Source: Spirogloea muscicola
Taxonomy: Eukaryota; Streptophyta; Zygnematophyceae; Spirogloeales; Spirogloeaceae
Length of the DNA: 15,636 nt
Assembly: GCA_009602725.1 (NCBI GenBank)
Contig: WELB01000172.1
Location: 282,668-298,303 of the forward strand
Direction: 5' to 3'
Shown: one piece after another, positions 1 to 9,797 of the stretch
How positions within the stretch are numbered: the stretch's first letter is position 1
Layout of the letters: each line of letters begins with the position of its first letter
Notes under the pieces: model-generated
Seen by the model: only the letters and a program-made list of their open reading frames with translations
Told to the model about the DNA's origin: nothing
Database searches by the model: none
Made by a program: the position numbers and the translations under genes

Positions 1-28
1 CGCCGCGAAAGCCGTCCGCGCCCGCGAC

Positions 29-72
29 CGGCGGCGGCTGCGGCGGTGGCGGCGGCGGCGGCGGCGGCGGGG
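29..72. repeat. (GGC)n/(GGT) microsatellite-like tract
   Basis: A run of GGC triplets with a few interruptions (GGCTGC, GGT) lies at the left edge of the window. Similar GGC runs occur at 9933-9956, where they would encode poly-Gly in a possible exon, and at 12208-12233, in the 5' leader of the mannanase-like gene. The tract may therefore mark a 5' exon or leader of a gene that mostly lies outside the window, but no protein is recognised here. Confidence 0.7.
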
Positions 73-307
73 AGTATGAGGTTATGCCCTGCCGGAGGGA
101 GGTGGGTTAGGGAGGGGGAGGGGGCCTTTCGCCACCCCCCCTCTTCCTTCTGGCCGCCGCTCACCCCCCTCCTCGCGCCGGGCGGCGGGTGGCCGGCCAC
201 CCGGGACTCCCCCGCCCCTGGGCTCCCGCCCCCCTCCCCCCCGGCCGCCGAAGATGCGGCGGCGAGGGGGGGCATATTTCCGTCCCCTCCCCCGCCGCTG
301 CGCCCAA

Positions 308-325
308 GATTCGAACCCGCGACTT
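308..325 (-). other. tRNA/SINE B-box-like motif
   Basis: The plus strand reads GATTCGAACCCGCGACT, so the minus strand carries GCGGGTTCGAATC, a good match to the pol III internal promoter B box (GGTTCGANTCC). The flanks do not pair into a T-arm and I see no complete tRNA fold, so this is not called a tRNA gene. A closely similar motif occurs at about 10099-10115, suggesting a dispersed tRNA-derived repeat (SINE-like). The A box is not convincing in either copy. Confidence 0.3.
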
Positions 326-949
326 CCTGCTCGCCGCCGCGGCGGGTCTCGTCCGCCCGCCATGGCGGCCGCTCGCTGCTGCCAGGCTCCTCCGCCACGG
401 GCCGCCAGGCGCATAGCCGTCACCTGCCTCTCCATTCAGCGACGTCTACGTGCTGGCTCGAGGTCACTGAGCGGGTCAGCTTAGCAGCAGGTGATGGTAC
501 ACCGGTCGACTTGCTCGCCTTTGTACTTGGCCACTCAGGCCCTCCATCGCTCAGTACGCACTCCATTCTCTCGCCCTCCTACTCGCAAGCTTGCACGCTG
601 TCCGAGCTCGCCGCAGCCACAGGCGTCCCAGGGCTTGGCCTGCGAGCTGCGCGCGAGCCTCCTAGAGGTCACCAGCACCCCGAGTCAGCGTGGTCCGACT
701 CTCGATTGCTGAAGGAGGGGTATTGGGTCTTTCCCCCAGAGGACCCTTGCTCTTGCGGCTGCAACGCGCTTGGTGTTGCTGCTTGACCGGTTCTGTCCCT
801 CTTTAAACTTCAGCCACCGTGCTGTCAGCCACCGCGCATGCCTACATCAATGTCAGGAAGCTGCTGCTGTTGTTCCCGCACCCTCCCCCTCCCCCTTTCC
901 TCTGCCTTCCTCATACACCTTTGCCAATAAGACCCACTGCAGTTGTTGA

Positions 950-1480
950 GCTATGTCCCAGCCCCTTGAGGCCGTCGTCGGATCAGGGCCAAATAGGTGG
1001 AATGTCTCCTCCCACTTGTGAGCGTTCATGGAGAATTTTGGTGAGTTGCTCCACCACGGCCTGATCCACGAGTCTGCCGGTTGCATGGAGTGGCAAGCAC
1101 GTGTCTCACTCCCAGCTGCTGGCAGAAAGTGGCAGTGACCTTGTTTGCAAGCTGGCTCCCATTGTCCATGAGACCCTCCCCGCACGCATAGGTGTTGGCA
1201 GATTATCTCACAAATGAAGGAAGCCACTTGTGCTTCATCCGCTGTGGGAGGGCTGCTCGTGCTGACTACGTGTCCCCGAGATAGGTAGTTTGTGCCAGGA
1301 TGATGTACTGATGTCCTTGCCCTGAAGTTGATAACGGTCCCGTGATGTGCACGGCGATCCATGGCTCAAAGGACTCCTGCACGGAGAGGTTGAAGTTGTC
1401 CAGCCCTCATGCCTTCTTCTTCTGGCGACTTCTGCTTGATGCATTGTAGTGGACATCTCACCACGGTCAGTAGCTACATC
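950..1480 (-). mobile_element. Decayed Ty3/gypsy-type integrase fragment (minus copy)
   Basis: Reading the minus strand downward from 1480, the pieces of a retrotransposon integrase appear in order across several frames. A CPLQC-like remnant of the HHCC zinc finger lies near 1450. Next comes an open segment at 1379-1269 with PWIAVHITGPL and QYIILAQT, the start of the catalytic core, which ends in a TAG stop at 1266-1268. Then TADEAQVASFICEIICQH continues in another frame, and LMDNGSQL (second catalytic Asp region) and VDQAVVEQLTKIL follow after further shifts. The family usually has W..xDxxGPLP here; in this copy the first catalytic Asp position is His. Stops and frameshifts show it is dead. 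No LTRs, reverse transcriptase or gag could be seen next to it. Confidence 0.7.
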
Positions 1481-1489
1481 GCCGCAGAG

Positions 1490-2110
1490 TTTTGAGCATG
1501 TTCAGGAAGCCCTGGTGGCCTCCTATCAGAGGGTCGTCATGATGAGCTATTTACAAGTACATCATCCTGGCAACAGAGTACCTAGTTCAGTGGCTCATAG
1601 GAGCAGCTTTTTCCACAGCGGATGCCGCACAAGTGGCCTCCTTCACGCTCCATGATGTGATCTGCCAACATGTATGCCTGCAGCAGGTTTCACAAACAAT
1701 AGGAGCCTTTTTAAAACGAGGTCATCACCATCTTCTGCCGGCAGCTGGGAGTGAAACAGCCACTGTTACTCTCTATTACTCGCAAAGTGATGGTTCTAGG
1801 GCCTGTTGGAGCACTTCAAATGTACGTTTAAGGAGATGCTTGCCAAGTATGTCAGCCAGCAATGATTCTGGGACGAGTATCTATCACTTTTGCTGGCGGC
1901 CAAACAGTAGCTCCACCCAAGACTACACAGGTCTCGCGCATTTCAAGTGCTGTGCAGACAAGATCCGACCATCCTGGAATTGCTTGGCACACCCATCGAG
2001 TAGCTACCCTCCATAGTCGCTCACAAATGGCAGATTTGGCCCTCATCCGAGCAATGGCCTCAAGGAACTTGGAGACAGCACAAATTGCAGTGGGACGAAT
2101 ATGACTGGTG
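1490..2110 (+). mobile_element. Decayed Ty3/gypsy-type integrase fragment (plus copy)
   Basis: A second integrase relic lies on the opposite strand. It reads YIILATEYLVQW, then STADAAQVASF and DVICQHVC, matching the same core region as the minus copy (TADEAQVASF, EIICQH). The DNA of the two copies is clearly related, for example both have GCACAAGTGGC.TCCTTCA and TTCTGCC.GCAGCTGGGAGTGA. Further right, LALIRAMASRNLETAQI resembles the helix after the integrase core where family members have A...A..NL..AQ. Frameshifts and stops interrupt it near 1830. Together with the minus copy it forms a head-to-head pair of relics. Confidence 0.65.
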
Positions 2111-3748
2111 GCATGTGCACAGGTGTACAAGGAATGGAATCTCATACCCATAAACTTCCCCAGCTAGAAGACCGGTACGTCAGCCAAGCTAGCAATATCC
2201 TGGCGTAGACCCTATCAACTTACGAGGAGACTAAGAATTGCATCATATAGATGCCATTGAGTAAAACCAGTCACTTCAATCAAGGCCCCTGTACACATCT
2301 CCTGCATTATTTGTACGTCGAGCGCAACCTAAGCCTGCATTGAAGGGGAGTGACGACACAGACCTTTCACTTATAATGTGTCAAAAAAAGAATTTCATCA
2401 TACTAGTACCGGAAGACAATTGCGGGCTCTGGTAAATCATTCCGGTGTCACGCCCAGACTGCAGAAGCGCTGTGCAAAATCAGACAGGTGCCACACGTCG
2501 GACGCACGAGTGCCACCAGGGCACCGCGCGACCAAGGCCAAGCGCTAAGGGCACCTGCCTCCAGTGATGCAGAGCCCATGTCAAGCTTCTTGTGTAGGTC
2601 CTGCCCTTTCCCCGGACACTGCACCTGGATCTGCATTCTCAACACTCCGGCTGGTACTTATCAACATTTATATCCGATCCGCCACATGCAGTCTGAGAGG
2701 CTACCGTTGTCCCTCAGCTCAGGTTTGTCATGGCGCAGCTGCGCTGTCCTGACCAGTCATCTGGTTGAAGGCCTTGCTGCTGTTGTCGCCCGATGAAACT
2801 TGTTTGTGACTCTGGCCGCCTGAGGTCCATCATCATTTGGAATGTGCTGCAATGGAGGGGGCGTTGCTGTCGTGCAGGTGGTGCCGCCTTATTCAGAGGA
2901 AGGCGAACCCGTCCCCGAGTCTGCTGCGGGAGGTCATAAAGGCCTGATTCTGCCCTCCTCCGGTGCTTGCAGTGGCTTGGTTCTCTTGGTTCTTGAAGCT
3001 TGCGCGTACTAAGAAGCAGAAAGAAAGGAAAACTGCAACGCATGACTAACAGGATTGGCTGACAGCCGAGCGAGCAAGTTTGTGGGCAGTTCTCGGTCAG
3101 GTGCTGTGCATATGACCATGTACAGCTTTCTCAAGATAATGACGGACGCGGGTACTCATAGCCATCTCTTGGGCCCCAAATAGATCCTGCTAGCGTTTTG
3201 CTGAGGATGATCATAACAGTTTTTGCAGAAGATCTGAGGTATGTTGTGCTTATCTGCCAAGCCTCTACAATCGCGCTGTGGTGCTGGCTGCAGCTGGCAG
3301 TGTAGCAATACAGACTTCGCCCAGTGGCTCGCAAAATGCCACACACTCACAGCCTGTGCGCTCCATTACTGAATGCATTGGGTTGCAGAATCTATTAACT
3401 GGTGGGGCAGTGACATGATGAAAACTATCGTATCCACCCTAGATGCAGGTGCATTATAGCATCAAGCCAATTACATAACCGTCATATGGTACAAATTAAA
3501 GGACGTCTTGCCATCTCATTGTCTTAGACTAAAAATGATATCTATCTACTGCCCCGTCTAGGGAGCAATTTGAGATGCTCGAGCCCTATCAGCAGCACAT
3601 CTGCCCTTTCCAAAGCACTAACGCACACGAGCGAAGGCTAGAGCTTGGCACACCTATGCCACTATTGGCAGCTGCTTGTTGCGCCAAACCAACTACCTCA
3701 ATCTAAAGATTTTGCCATCATGTTTGACTATCCAAGCGTTTCCATCAA
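2111..3748. other. Intergenic, no gene seen
   Basis: I found no credible exon, RNA gene or strong repeat here. The open frames (for example minus 2714-3043 and minus 3131-3350) are short, rich in Ser, Gln and Arg, and lack family motifs. Part of the left side may be further decayed retrotransposon sequence continuing from the integrase relics. The right side should hold the 3' UTR of the exopolyphosphatase gene, which ends at 3749 on the minus strand. Confidence 0.5.
3471..3475 (-). terminator. Possible TGTAA polyadenylation signal of PPX
   Basis: The minus strand reads TGTAA about 275 bases past the PPX stop codon. TGTAA is the common polyadenylation signal in chlorophyte algae. The match is only five bases and depends on the organism being a green alga, so this is weak. 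Confidence 0.18.
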
Positions 3749-6700
3749 TTACGAGCTTAAGCTACGAGATGCTTGCCCCTCGAGTCCGTCTTCTACGTCG
3801 TGCTGATCGGCAACTATGAATGACACGGTCTTTTTAAAGAGCTGCACATCAACAGCAACAACCCCAATGGATCAGCCCAAAATTGAGAAGCAGCCTAACA
3901 CCATCAACACCTCAAACCTCTTGCCACAACCATAGCTTCATGGCTGAGTGAAAGATCAGCATTGCACTTATTGCAGCCCGGACACTGACCAAGGCTGGCA
4001 GTTCTTAGTAGCGATACTTCAGTGCAACGAGCACCTTGATGTAAAAACATCAGTACCTTCTCAAAGTAGTCTTGTTCCCCCTTAGCTGCCCAGACTTCCA
4101 GTGATAGATCTCGTGGTAATTGAGTGGCTGGGTCAAGCGACGGGGTTACAGCCTGCCACACCATGCAGCACAAAGATGAGCAACAGGTACGGGCTGGGCA
4201 TAATCTTACTTCTGCTGCGGGTTGAAATTGTTAGAAGATGACTTGTAGAAGAGGACCAAAGCCTTCTCATTCAAGAGGTGCCGCAGCCATGCAAGGGGGT
4301 CCAAATGAGCGCTTGTCTTACCAGAACACACGACTTCTTATCCTGCAGGACGTGAACAGTCTGAACTGCTCCAGAAGCGCATCTATCAAGTGCAACAGCA
4401 ATTCGCATGACAGAGCACATGGTCCGCAGCTTGTTCTGAGTCTGTAGCAGCAAGCAAGGAGAGAGAATGATAAACAGGCGGCAGTCTGTATTTGCATGAG
4501 GCTGAGCATGTTAAATACTGAAAGACAGGGAACTGGACCATAACAGAGGTAAGTAGATAGCACTTTCTGCTCACCTCCTGCGGAAGCTTGGCAAGGTCCT
4601 CATCTTTTGAGCTGGGCACCTTCTTCCTGTGATACCTTGCCAGAAGGGCTATAATCTGCCCTCAGACAAAGCCCAAGTGCTAATCAAGGTGATGTGCGAG
4701 ATCCAGAACTCAAATCTTCCAATAACCACCTTCGCATGCATGCATCACCAATGCATGCCACAACAAATATTGTACCTCAATTTCCATCGGGCTGTAGCCC
4801 AAAAGGTGCTCATTATTCTGTACGAGATAGGAGAGCAGGTCAGATAAAGAGGATCACTGGCATACAATTTAACATGGCTGGAATACAGGTACCATAACCT
4901 TGAGAGCTCGCTTGACTGACATGATATACTTAATTGAACCTTCCAGTATGTTCCTCATGTCCATGAATATCAAAAGGTAGCCTCTTCTATTGCCCATTCA
5001 GAACAAAGAAGACTTTGTGGCTAGACGTACCTTGATGAGGTACTGTGAATGCTTGTGGTAACACTTGTGAGAGATGAACATGCCAACATAGTGCAGGATG
5101 GTGGCAGCCTCCATCAGCTCAGCATCATTCTCGTTGAGCTCTGCGATGATTTCTGCCATGCAAGCCTGCCCTCCTGCCTTGCAGGTCTGAAGGCCTTGCA
5201 ACATTTGCTGTGACAACAAAGCCATGAAGACAAGGGGCTCCCTGTGAATGACTAGGTACTCCAGGCAGATGGGTGCAAGATTTGTCTCTGCAATATACTG
5301 ATGCACTGCCTAAGCGGTACCTGTGCTTCAAGGTGGAAAAAAGCTAAAGCTTAAGTAGGAATTGATGAAAGCATAGCATAATGACAGCAGCATGCATGCT
5401 ACCTCAGCTATATGTTTGGGTGATGGCAACCAGTACTGAGCAAGATTTAGTGAGTCAGAAGGAAGCTAACTGCGCAGACCTTGGCCAGCCTTGCAGAGTG
5501 CAGAGCTGAGTCCAGCCTCCTGTCAGTGTTGAAGCGCTTAGCTAAATTGATTACAGAGCTCCTGCGGATGTCTGGTGCCGGACTGTAGTTGTCATACGTC
5601 TTTGTTAATGTGTCAACAATCACTCCTTCACGTAGAGCATAAGGGGACACCGACATTTTCTGTGCAGCAGGCATGCGCCCAAGATGTCAGGCACCAGCAG
5701 CACATTCGTTGTAATCCAAAAAAGTAGGCTTCATGCTGTCTTAAGTGACACATGACCAGGAGCTACCCTATGTGGAAGTAAATATTGATATCATAGATGA
5801 TCATTAATAGCATAGTCCCCATCAGCACTCACTTCGATGCCCATAGCATAGAATATTTCCTCAAGGAGGATAGACCCTCCCACGATGAGGTCTGCCCGCT
5901 TCTCAGGCAGTCCCGGAAGCTTCGCTCTGGCCTCAGCCGTCTTGGCTTTGCAGAGCTTCTTCACGAGAGCAGTCAACTCTTCCCGAGTGAAGACTCGCTC
6001 CTTGAAGCCATGCGCCCTTTGAGTGCCATTGTGCTGAAAGACCAGCAAGCAAGGTGCATCTGAATGAGACTACTGCTGCATATAAAGCAGACTCTTGCAA
6101 GATATACTATATGCCTATGACCCACTTGTCAACTGCCGCAATTTACCACAATGCTCAGGTGGAGATAAAGCAGTGGAATATCAATAGGTGGCAGCTACTG
6201 TCAATAGCTGGAGTGCAACTGGCAGGTGCCCCAACTAATGACATGTGAGCTAAGTGCAGTGCACAAGATTGTAGAGCATGACAGCCAAAGAGCATGACAG
6301 CCTACTAGGAGAGCCGAGAACAGACTGACCTCCGGACCTAGCAGAGCCAAGTTTGCTGCAATGTTCATGTTTATCATCTGCTCAATGGTCTCGATGGTGC
6401 CAGAGCTGCCTATGGCCACCTCGAACTTCCCCGCTCTGACATTCTGCGGCGCGTGACAGAAAGGGCAGCCATATTAATGACAGATGTGCAGCTAACCTCC
6501 ACCCTCAACACCTCCAAGTCGTAAATGACAAAGCCAAGGAGCTCTGACATTGCTCCAAGCTGCGGCCTAATAGGGATAGCTCTGCCACTTCCCATATGCA
6601 TCCATAACAGAGAAAACTTACGCACGTCCTAAGAGAAGGCAACTAGTCAAAGGCATCCTCTCAAAGGCATCCTCCCTCTAACAGGCCATCAAGTCAAATA

Positions 6701-9684
6701 TTGCAAGTCAGCTGGAAGCGGCTCTGCTCGTGTTGATGTGCTCATCCTCCAGGCCTTGGGACCTACCTCCAACACTCCCGAGTCTGCCAGCATGACCCTG
6801 ATGTAGCGCCTCAGGTCCTCCACCTGTGTCCGCTGGAGGACAGGATCGCCTGCATTTGCTCACATTGTCAGGCACACATCAGCCAGTGACTGGCGATCTT
6901 GTACAAACAGAAGAAGCGGAGCTCTCCCTAATGGAAACTGTTTGCATACCAACAAGCAGTCTCCATTAGGGACTGTTTGTGCCACCAACCCCAATCATCC
7001 ATATGCTAGAGCCACGGTGTGCTCAAAGTGGAGACAATACCGGCAAGGCAGCGCTCAGTCAGCCGTATGTGGCCCAACTTTAGCGAGGTTGCGAAAAGCG
7101 GCTTGCCCTCCCGCCCAAGGACAAACTCAGTGGAGCCGCCCCCTATGTCCACAGTCAGCACTGTCTTACTGTAAACTGCCAAGGAAACACAAGCGGCACT
7201 GCTGTCACCACAGCTGCTACATCAAGATCGGTCTTCACACACTTCTTCTATTGCATTTCTGGCTGTAGGATTAATAAGCCATGTAAGTACTGAGTCTGAG
7301 ATCCATGTCTCGTGCAAATAGTTTTCGGTGCGTGCAAACCTCCAACATGTTGCAATCCCTGTACATTCACAAGGATGTAGATACTTTGCTTCAAGCCTGC
7401 CTCTGCTTGCCATGCTCAACAAACCGCCAGGTCTTGGATGTCAAGCACACCTGGCAGAGCTTGTAAGATGCCATTGTATATGAGGCACGCCTCTTCCCTT
7501 CCAGAGAGGACCTCCACGTCTATACCAGTGCTGCTCTCAATCCGCCGCAAGAATGTCCTGGAAGCATTCCCAGTAGCGAAGCAATGATGTTAGATGCCAA
7601 ATCTAGTCAATATATTATTGATATGAGCTGTTCAGACTGCCCAACACGGCCTTACAAAGCTCACACCGCTAAGAGAAGCCTTGTTGGCCAGCTCCCATGC
7701 CACTCGTGGGCTCCCAAAATATGATAAGGCCTGGACCATCCTGTAGCTCTGCGCTTACGCTGACTCGTAGAGCCTCTCCGGCAATGTGGAGATGCAATCT
7801 GTTTTACTGACTCCTCCTCATTGCCCTGCTGGAGCAAGAGAAGCCTTGTTGGCCAGCTCCCATGCCACTCGTGGGCTCCCAAAATATGATAAGGCCTGGA
7901 CCATCCTGTAGCTCTGCGCTGACGCTGACTCGTAGAGCCTCTCCGGCAATGTGGAGATGCAATCTGTTTAACTGACTCCTCCTCATTGCCCTGCTGGAGC
8001 ATACGCCCATACCATGACAGTCATGCAGCTCAACTTCTAAAACAGTCGTTCTGCTTGTTGAGAGGTTTAGATTATATAAAAAGCAAGCGGAAAGACTGGT
8101 CTGAGGCTTGTGTAAGGCTGCCATGCCATCAAGTGAGTGCCAAGCCAGATCCATCTTCACGGGCCCTCAGCCCTCCCCCACTGTGCTAACGCTGCAAGCA
8201 GGAATAGGAGTGGGCATAGGAACTCAGAGGACAGCAGAGCAGAGGAGGGGCACCTGCGGTTCCGGGCTTCGCGCACGGCAGAAGTGGCCACGACACGCAT
8301 CGAGGCCTTCCAGGTGGCCGCAATCCGCTGCAGGCGCTTGATGGCCGCCAATGACCGCTCTTCCGCCTCCGGGGTGATCAGGCTCAGGCCCGAGCTGCGA
8401 GGTAAGACTTGCTGCATTTATAGACTCCAATGAACACAGCTGCTGCATATGTCGAGTCATCACTGCCAACCTTGACCAAGTCTGATAAGCTCTTGGCTGA
8501 ATCAGGTCGTGAATGGCACACACCACTCATTCACCAGCTGCCTAACTGTTGTCCTCTGTCGTGTTGCTAAATGAAGGTGCAGCACTCAGGAGGGGAGATG
8601 CACCTTCCACTCCCCAGGCGGACATCCTCCTTCTCGACGTCAACAATCTGGAAGCGGCCCGACGAGTCCGCTTGCACGATGACCATGTGGAATGAATTCG
8701 TTCCAAGGTCCACAGCCGCCAGCATGTTGGTGCCTGCACCCCGCAAGCCACTGTGCGCTGATTCAGTGACTTTGCTGCATCGGCGGCGGGCTTTGCTGGC
8801 CCGAGGAAGAACAACCAGGGAGGCTGAGATTTGCAGGAAGCTTGAGCACAAAGTGTCACTGAACAACCAAAAAGCTGAGGCGATACTACTCTAGTCATCG
8901 TTGCTCGCTTGCTTGCTTGCTGTGGCGATAGCAGTCAAAGGCTTCCATCCATAAGTTACACGTAGGGTTTTTGGATTCACATTTGACCCTCTGCTTGCAC
9001 AAGAGCTGCTTGAGCTCTACTGTGGTTTGCCATGTAGCACATGCAGAATAAGGTACACCTAAGGGTTATGGATTCACATTGACCCTCTGCTTGTGCAAGA
9101 GCTGCTTGAGCAGAACTGTGGTTTGCCATGTTGCACTTGCAAGATAAGGAGGGAAGGAGGCGGGGAGAGGGCGTGCCATACCAATGAGCAAAGCCAGCGA
9201 GGGCCTCACCTTCGACTGGCGTGCTGTTGTCAGGTCCTCCCAGTCTGGCGCTCCGCTCGACAACGGGCAGGACAATGTGGTCAGCAAGGGCCCCAGCCTG
9301 CCCGTCCCGCGCCTCCGCCGAGCCGGCGGACAGTGGCGAGCCGCACTCCGGCGCCCACGTGGCAGGCCATTCGTGCATGTCGAGCGGCAAGCCGTCCCGG
9401 ACGGCGCCGGCGGCGGCGTGGCCGTGGCCGGCTGCCGTGAAGGCGGCCCCGTTGCCGGAGGCGGCGCAGCACCCGAGTGCCCAACTTTTCGGAAGGCGCG
9501 AACTTGGGCGCAGCGCCTCCACTACACCGGCCGTTGACGCAGTGGCGCGGCAACGTGCATGACCGTCGCTGCAGCTCGTCTGGCCGACTGTGAGGCTGGC
9601 CAGGCTCTCGCCGAGGACGAGCGGACGGACCAGGCCTGCCATGGCGAAGCGAGGCGACGCCTGCGGCTGGAGTGGCGCCAGCAT
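3749..9684 (-). CDS. PPX: Exopolyphosphatase (PPX/GppA family), 15 exons, possibly organelle-targeted
   Basis: Likely removes terminal phosphates from inorganic polyphosphate (or hydrolyses pppGpp, as family members can). Exons on the minus strand: 9684-9210, 8733-8604, 8394-8254, 7557-7451, 7175-7041, 6849-6767, 6443-6330, 6033-5833, 5659-5480, 5207-5031, 4817-4776, 4655-4575, 4435-4322, 4152-4057, 3841-3749. All junctions are GT-AG with matching phase, giving 722 residues. Visible motifs: phosphate-1 loop VDLGTNS (166-172), SGREEA (267-272), phosphate-2 loop DIGGGSTEF (294-302), SLKLGHIRLTER, VAIGSSGTIETI, ADLIVGGSILL, SPYALREGVIVD, HD-like LHYVG and HKCYHKHS (about 560-576), ARYHRK, and LSLEVWAAKGEQDYFEK near the end. 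Residues 1-158 are an extra N-terminal region rich in Ala, Ser, Arg and Leu, resembling a plastid or mitochondrial transit peptide plus linker (inference). The start follows an in-frame stop at 9718-9720. Family assignment is very secure; the extreme ends are less so. Confidence 0.93.
6647..6675. repeat. Short direct repeat in PPX intron 6
   Basis: TCAAAGGCATCCTC is repeated twice back to back within the intron between the exons at 6443 and 6767. No function is evident; it looks like replication slippage. Confidence 0.6.
6925..6972. repeat. Inverted repeat (hairpin) in PPX intron 5
   Basis: Positions 6925-6940 and 6957-6972 are complementary over 16 bases with one mismatch (left arm core CCTAATGGAAACTG, right arm core CAGTCTCCATTAGG), separated by a 16-base loop. 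The short sequence around each right edge is also directly repeated (ACTGTTTGCATACCAAC, ACTGTTTGTGCCACCAAC). It may be a small foldback element or an RNA hairpin in the intron. Confidence 0.6.
7671..8000. repeat. 165-bp tandem duplication in PPX intron 3
   Basis: Two adjacent copies, 7671-7835 and 7836-8000, both start AAGAGAAGCCTTGTTGGCC and end CTGCTGGAGC. They differ at only two sites that I can find (T/G in TGCGCTKACGCTG and T/A in CTGTTTWACTGAC). The period, 165, is a multiple of three, and one minus-strand frame stays open through both copies (55 residues per unit). The unit lies wholly inside the intron between exon 3 (ends 8254) and exon 4 (starts 7557), so it is read as a recent intronic duplication rather than coding sequence. 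Confidence 0.9.
8905..8921. repeat. Short (GCTT)n microsatellite
   Basis: GCTCGCTTGCTTGCTTGCT lies in PPX intron 1. It is only about four units and looks unremarkable. Confidence 0.5.
8951..9150. repeat. Diverged ~96-bp tandem repeat in PPX intron 1
   Basis: Two adjacent copies share GGATTCACAT-TGACCCTCTGCTTG, CAAGAGCTGCTTGAG and CTGTGGTTTGCCATGT, with the second offset by 96-97 bases (GGATTCAC begins at 8973 and 9070; CAAGAGCTG at 9000 and 9096). They differ by scattered substitutions and a one-base indel, so the duplication is older than the 165-bp one in intron 3. Both lie within the long first intron (8734-9209). Confidence 0.8.
9210..9684 (-). other. PPX exon 1: N-terminal extension, likely targeting peptide
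   Basis: This 475-base GC-rich exon encodes the 158 residues before the catalytic domain. It begins MLAPLQPQASPRFAMAGLVR and is poor in acidic residues for about 65 positions, as transit peptides are; a second Met at residue 15 is an alternative start. It ends GTC GAA G before the donor GTGAGG. The G joins GC of the acceptor at 8733 to make Gly, leading straight into TNMLAAVDLGTNS. An alternative without this exon is an unspliced start at 8866 (MFSDTLCSSFLQ...), which also looks transit-peptide-like. I prefer the spliced version because of the donor/acceptor match and GC content. Confidence 0.6.
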
Positions 9685-9748
9685 GACGGCGCTCGGCTCT
9701 GAGCTCGGGCTCTCAGCTCAAAAGACTGGGCTCTGAGTATTGAACCCT

Positions 9749-9783
9749 GGGCCTCAATAGTGATAGTTAGTCAATTGAGGCCC
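9749..9783. promoter_or_regulatory. Hairpin upstream of PPX start
   Basis: A perfect 10-base inverted repeat, GGGCCTCAAT (9749-9758) and ATTGAGGCCC (9774-9783), flanks a 15-base loop about 65-100 bases 5' of the PPX start codon. It could be a leader-RNA structure, a binding site or a small foldback repeat. No promoter motif was recognised beside it. Confidence 0.35.
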
Positions 9784-9797
9784 TAAGAGCCGTCACA

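Larger units (their letters stand above)
1..850. other. GC-rich island, no assigned gene
   Basis: The first ~430 bases are very GC-rich, with C/G homopolymer runs, and the rest drifts to ordinary composition. A long reading frame is open on the plus strand at 46-786, but its translation is low-complexity (Ala, Pro, Ser, Arg) with no motif I know. Such open frames are expected by chance in GC-rich DNA. A donor-like GTGGGT near position 101 would allow a first exon to end there; this is speculation. The segment also contains a tRNA B-box-like motif near 308-325, listed separately. Confidence 0.4.

Noticed and set aside
308-325. tRNA gene
   Set aside because: B-box-like core only; the T-stem does not pair and no anticodon or acceptor stem was found.
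46-786. Open frame of 246 residues at the left edge
   Set aside because: Low-complexity Ala/Pro/Ser/Arg translation without known motifs; overlapping frames on both strands are also open, as expected in GC-rich DNA.
4730-4760. Cluster of TGCATGCA sequences as a regulatory site
   Set aside because: It falls inside a PPX intron and is short, self-complementary simple sequence; no reason to assign a function.
7661-8002. 113-residue minus-strand frame as a protein with two 55-residue repeats
   Set aside because: It lies inside a PPX intron and its repeat structure comes from the DNA duplication; no family motif.
8977-9209. Extension of the PPX exon 1 frame beyond 9210
   Set aside because: A GTGAGG donor at 9209 joins in phase to the catalytic domain, and the extension only reads the intronic tandem repeat.
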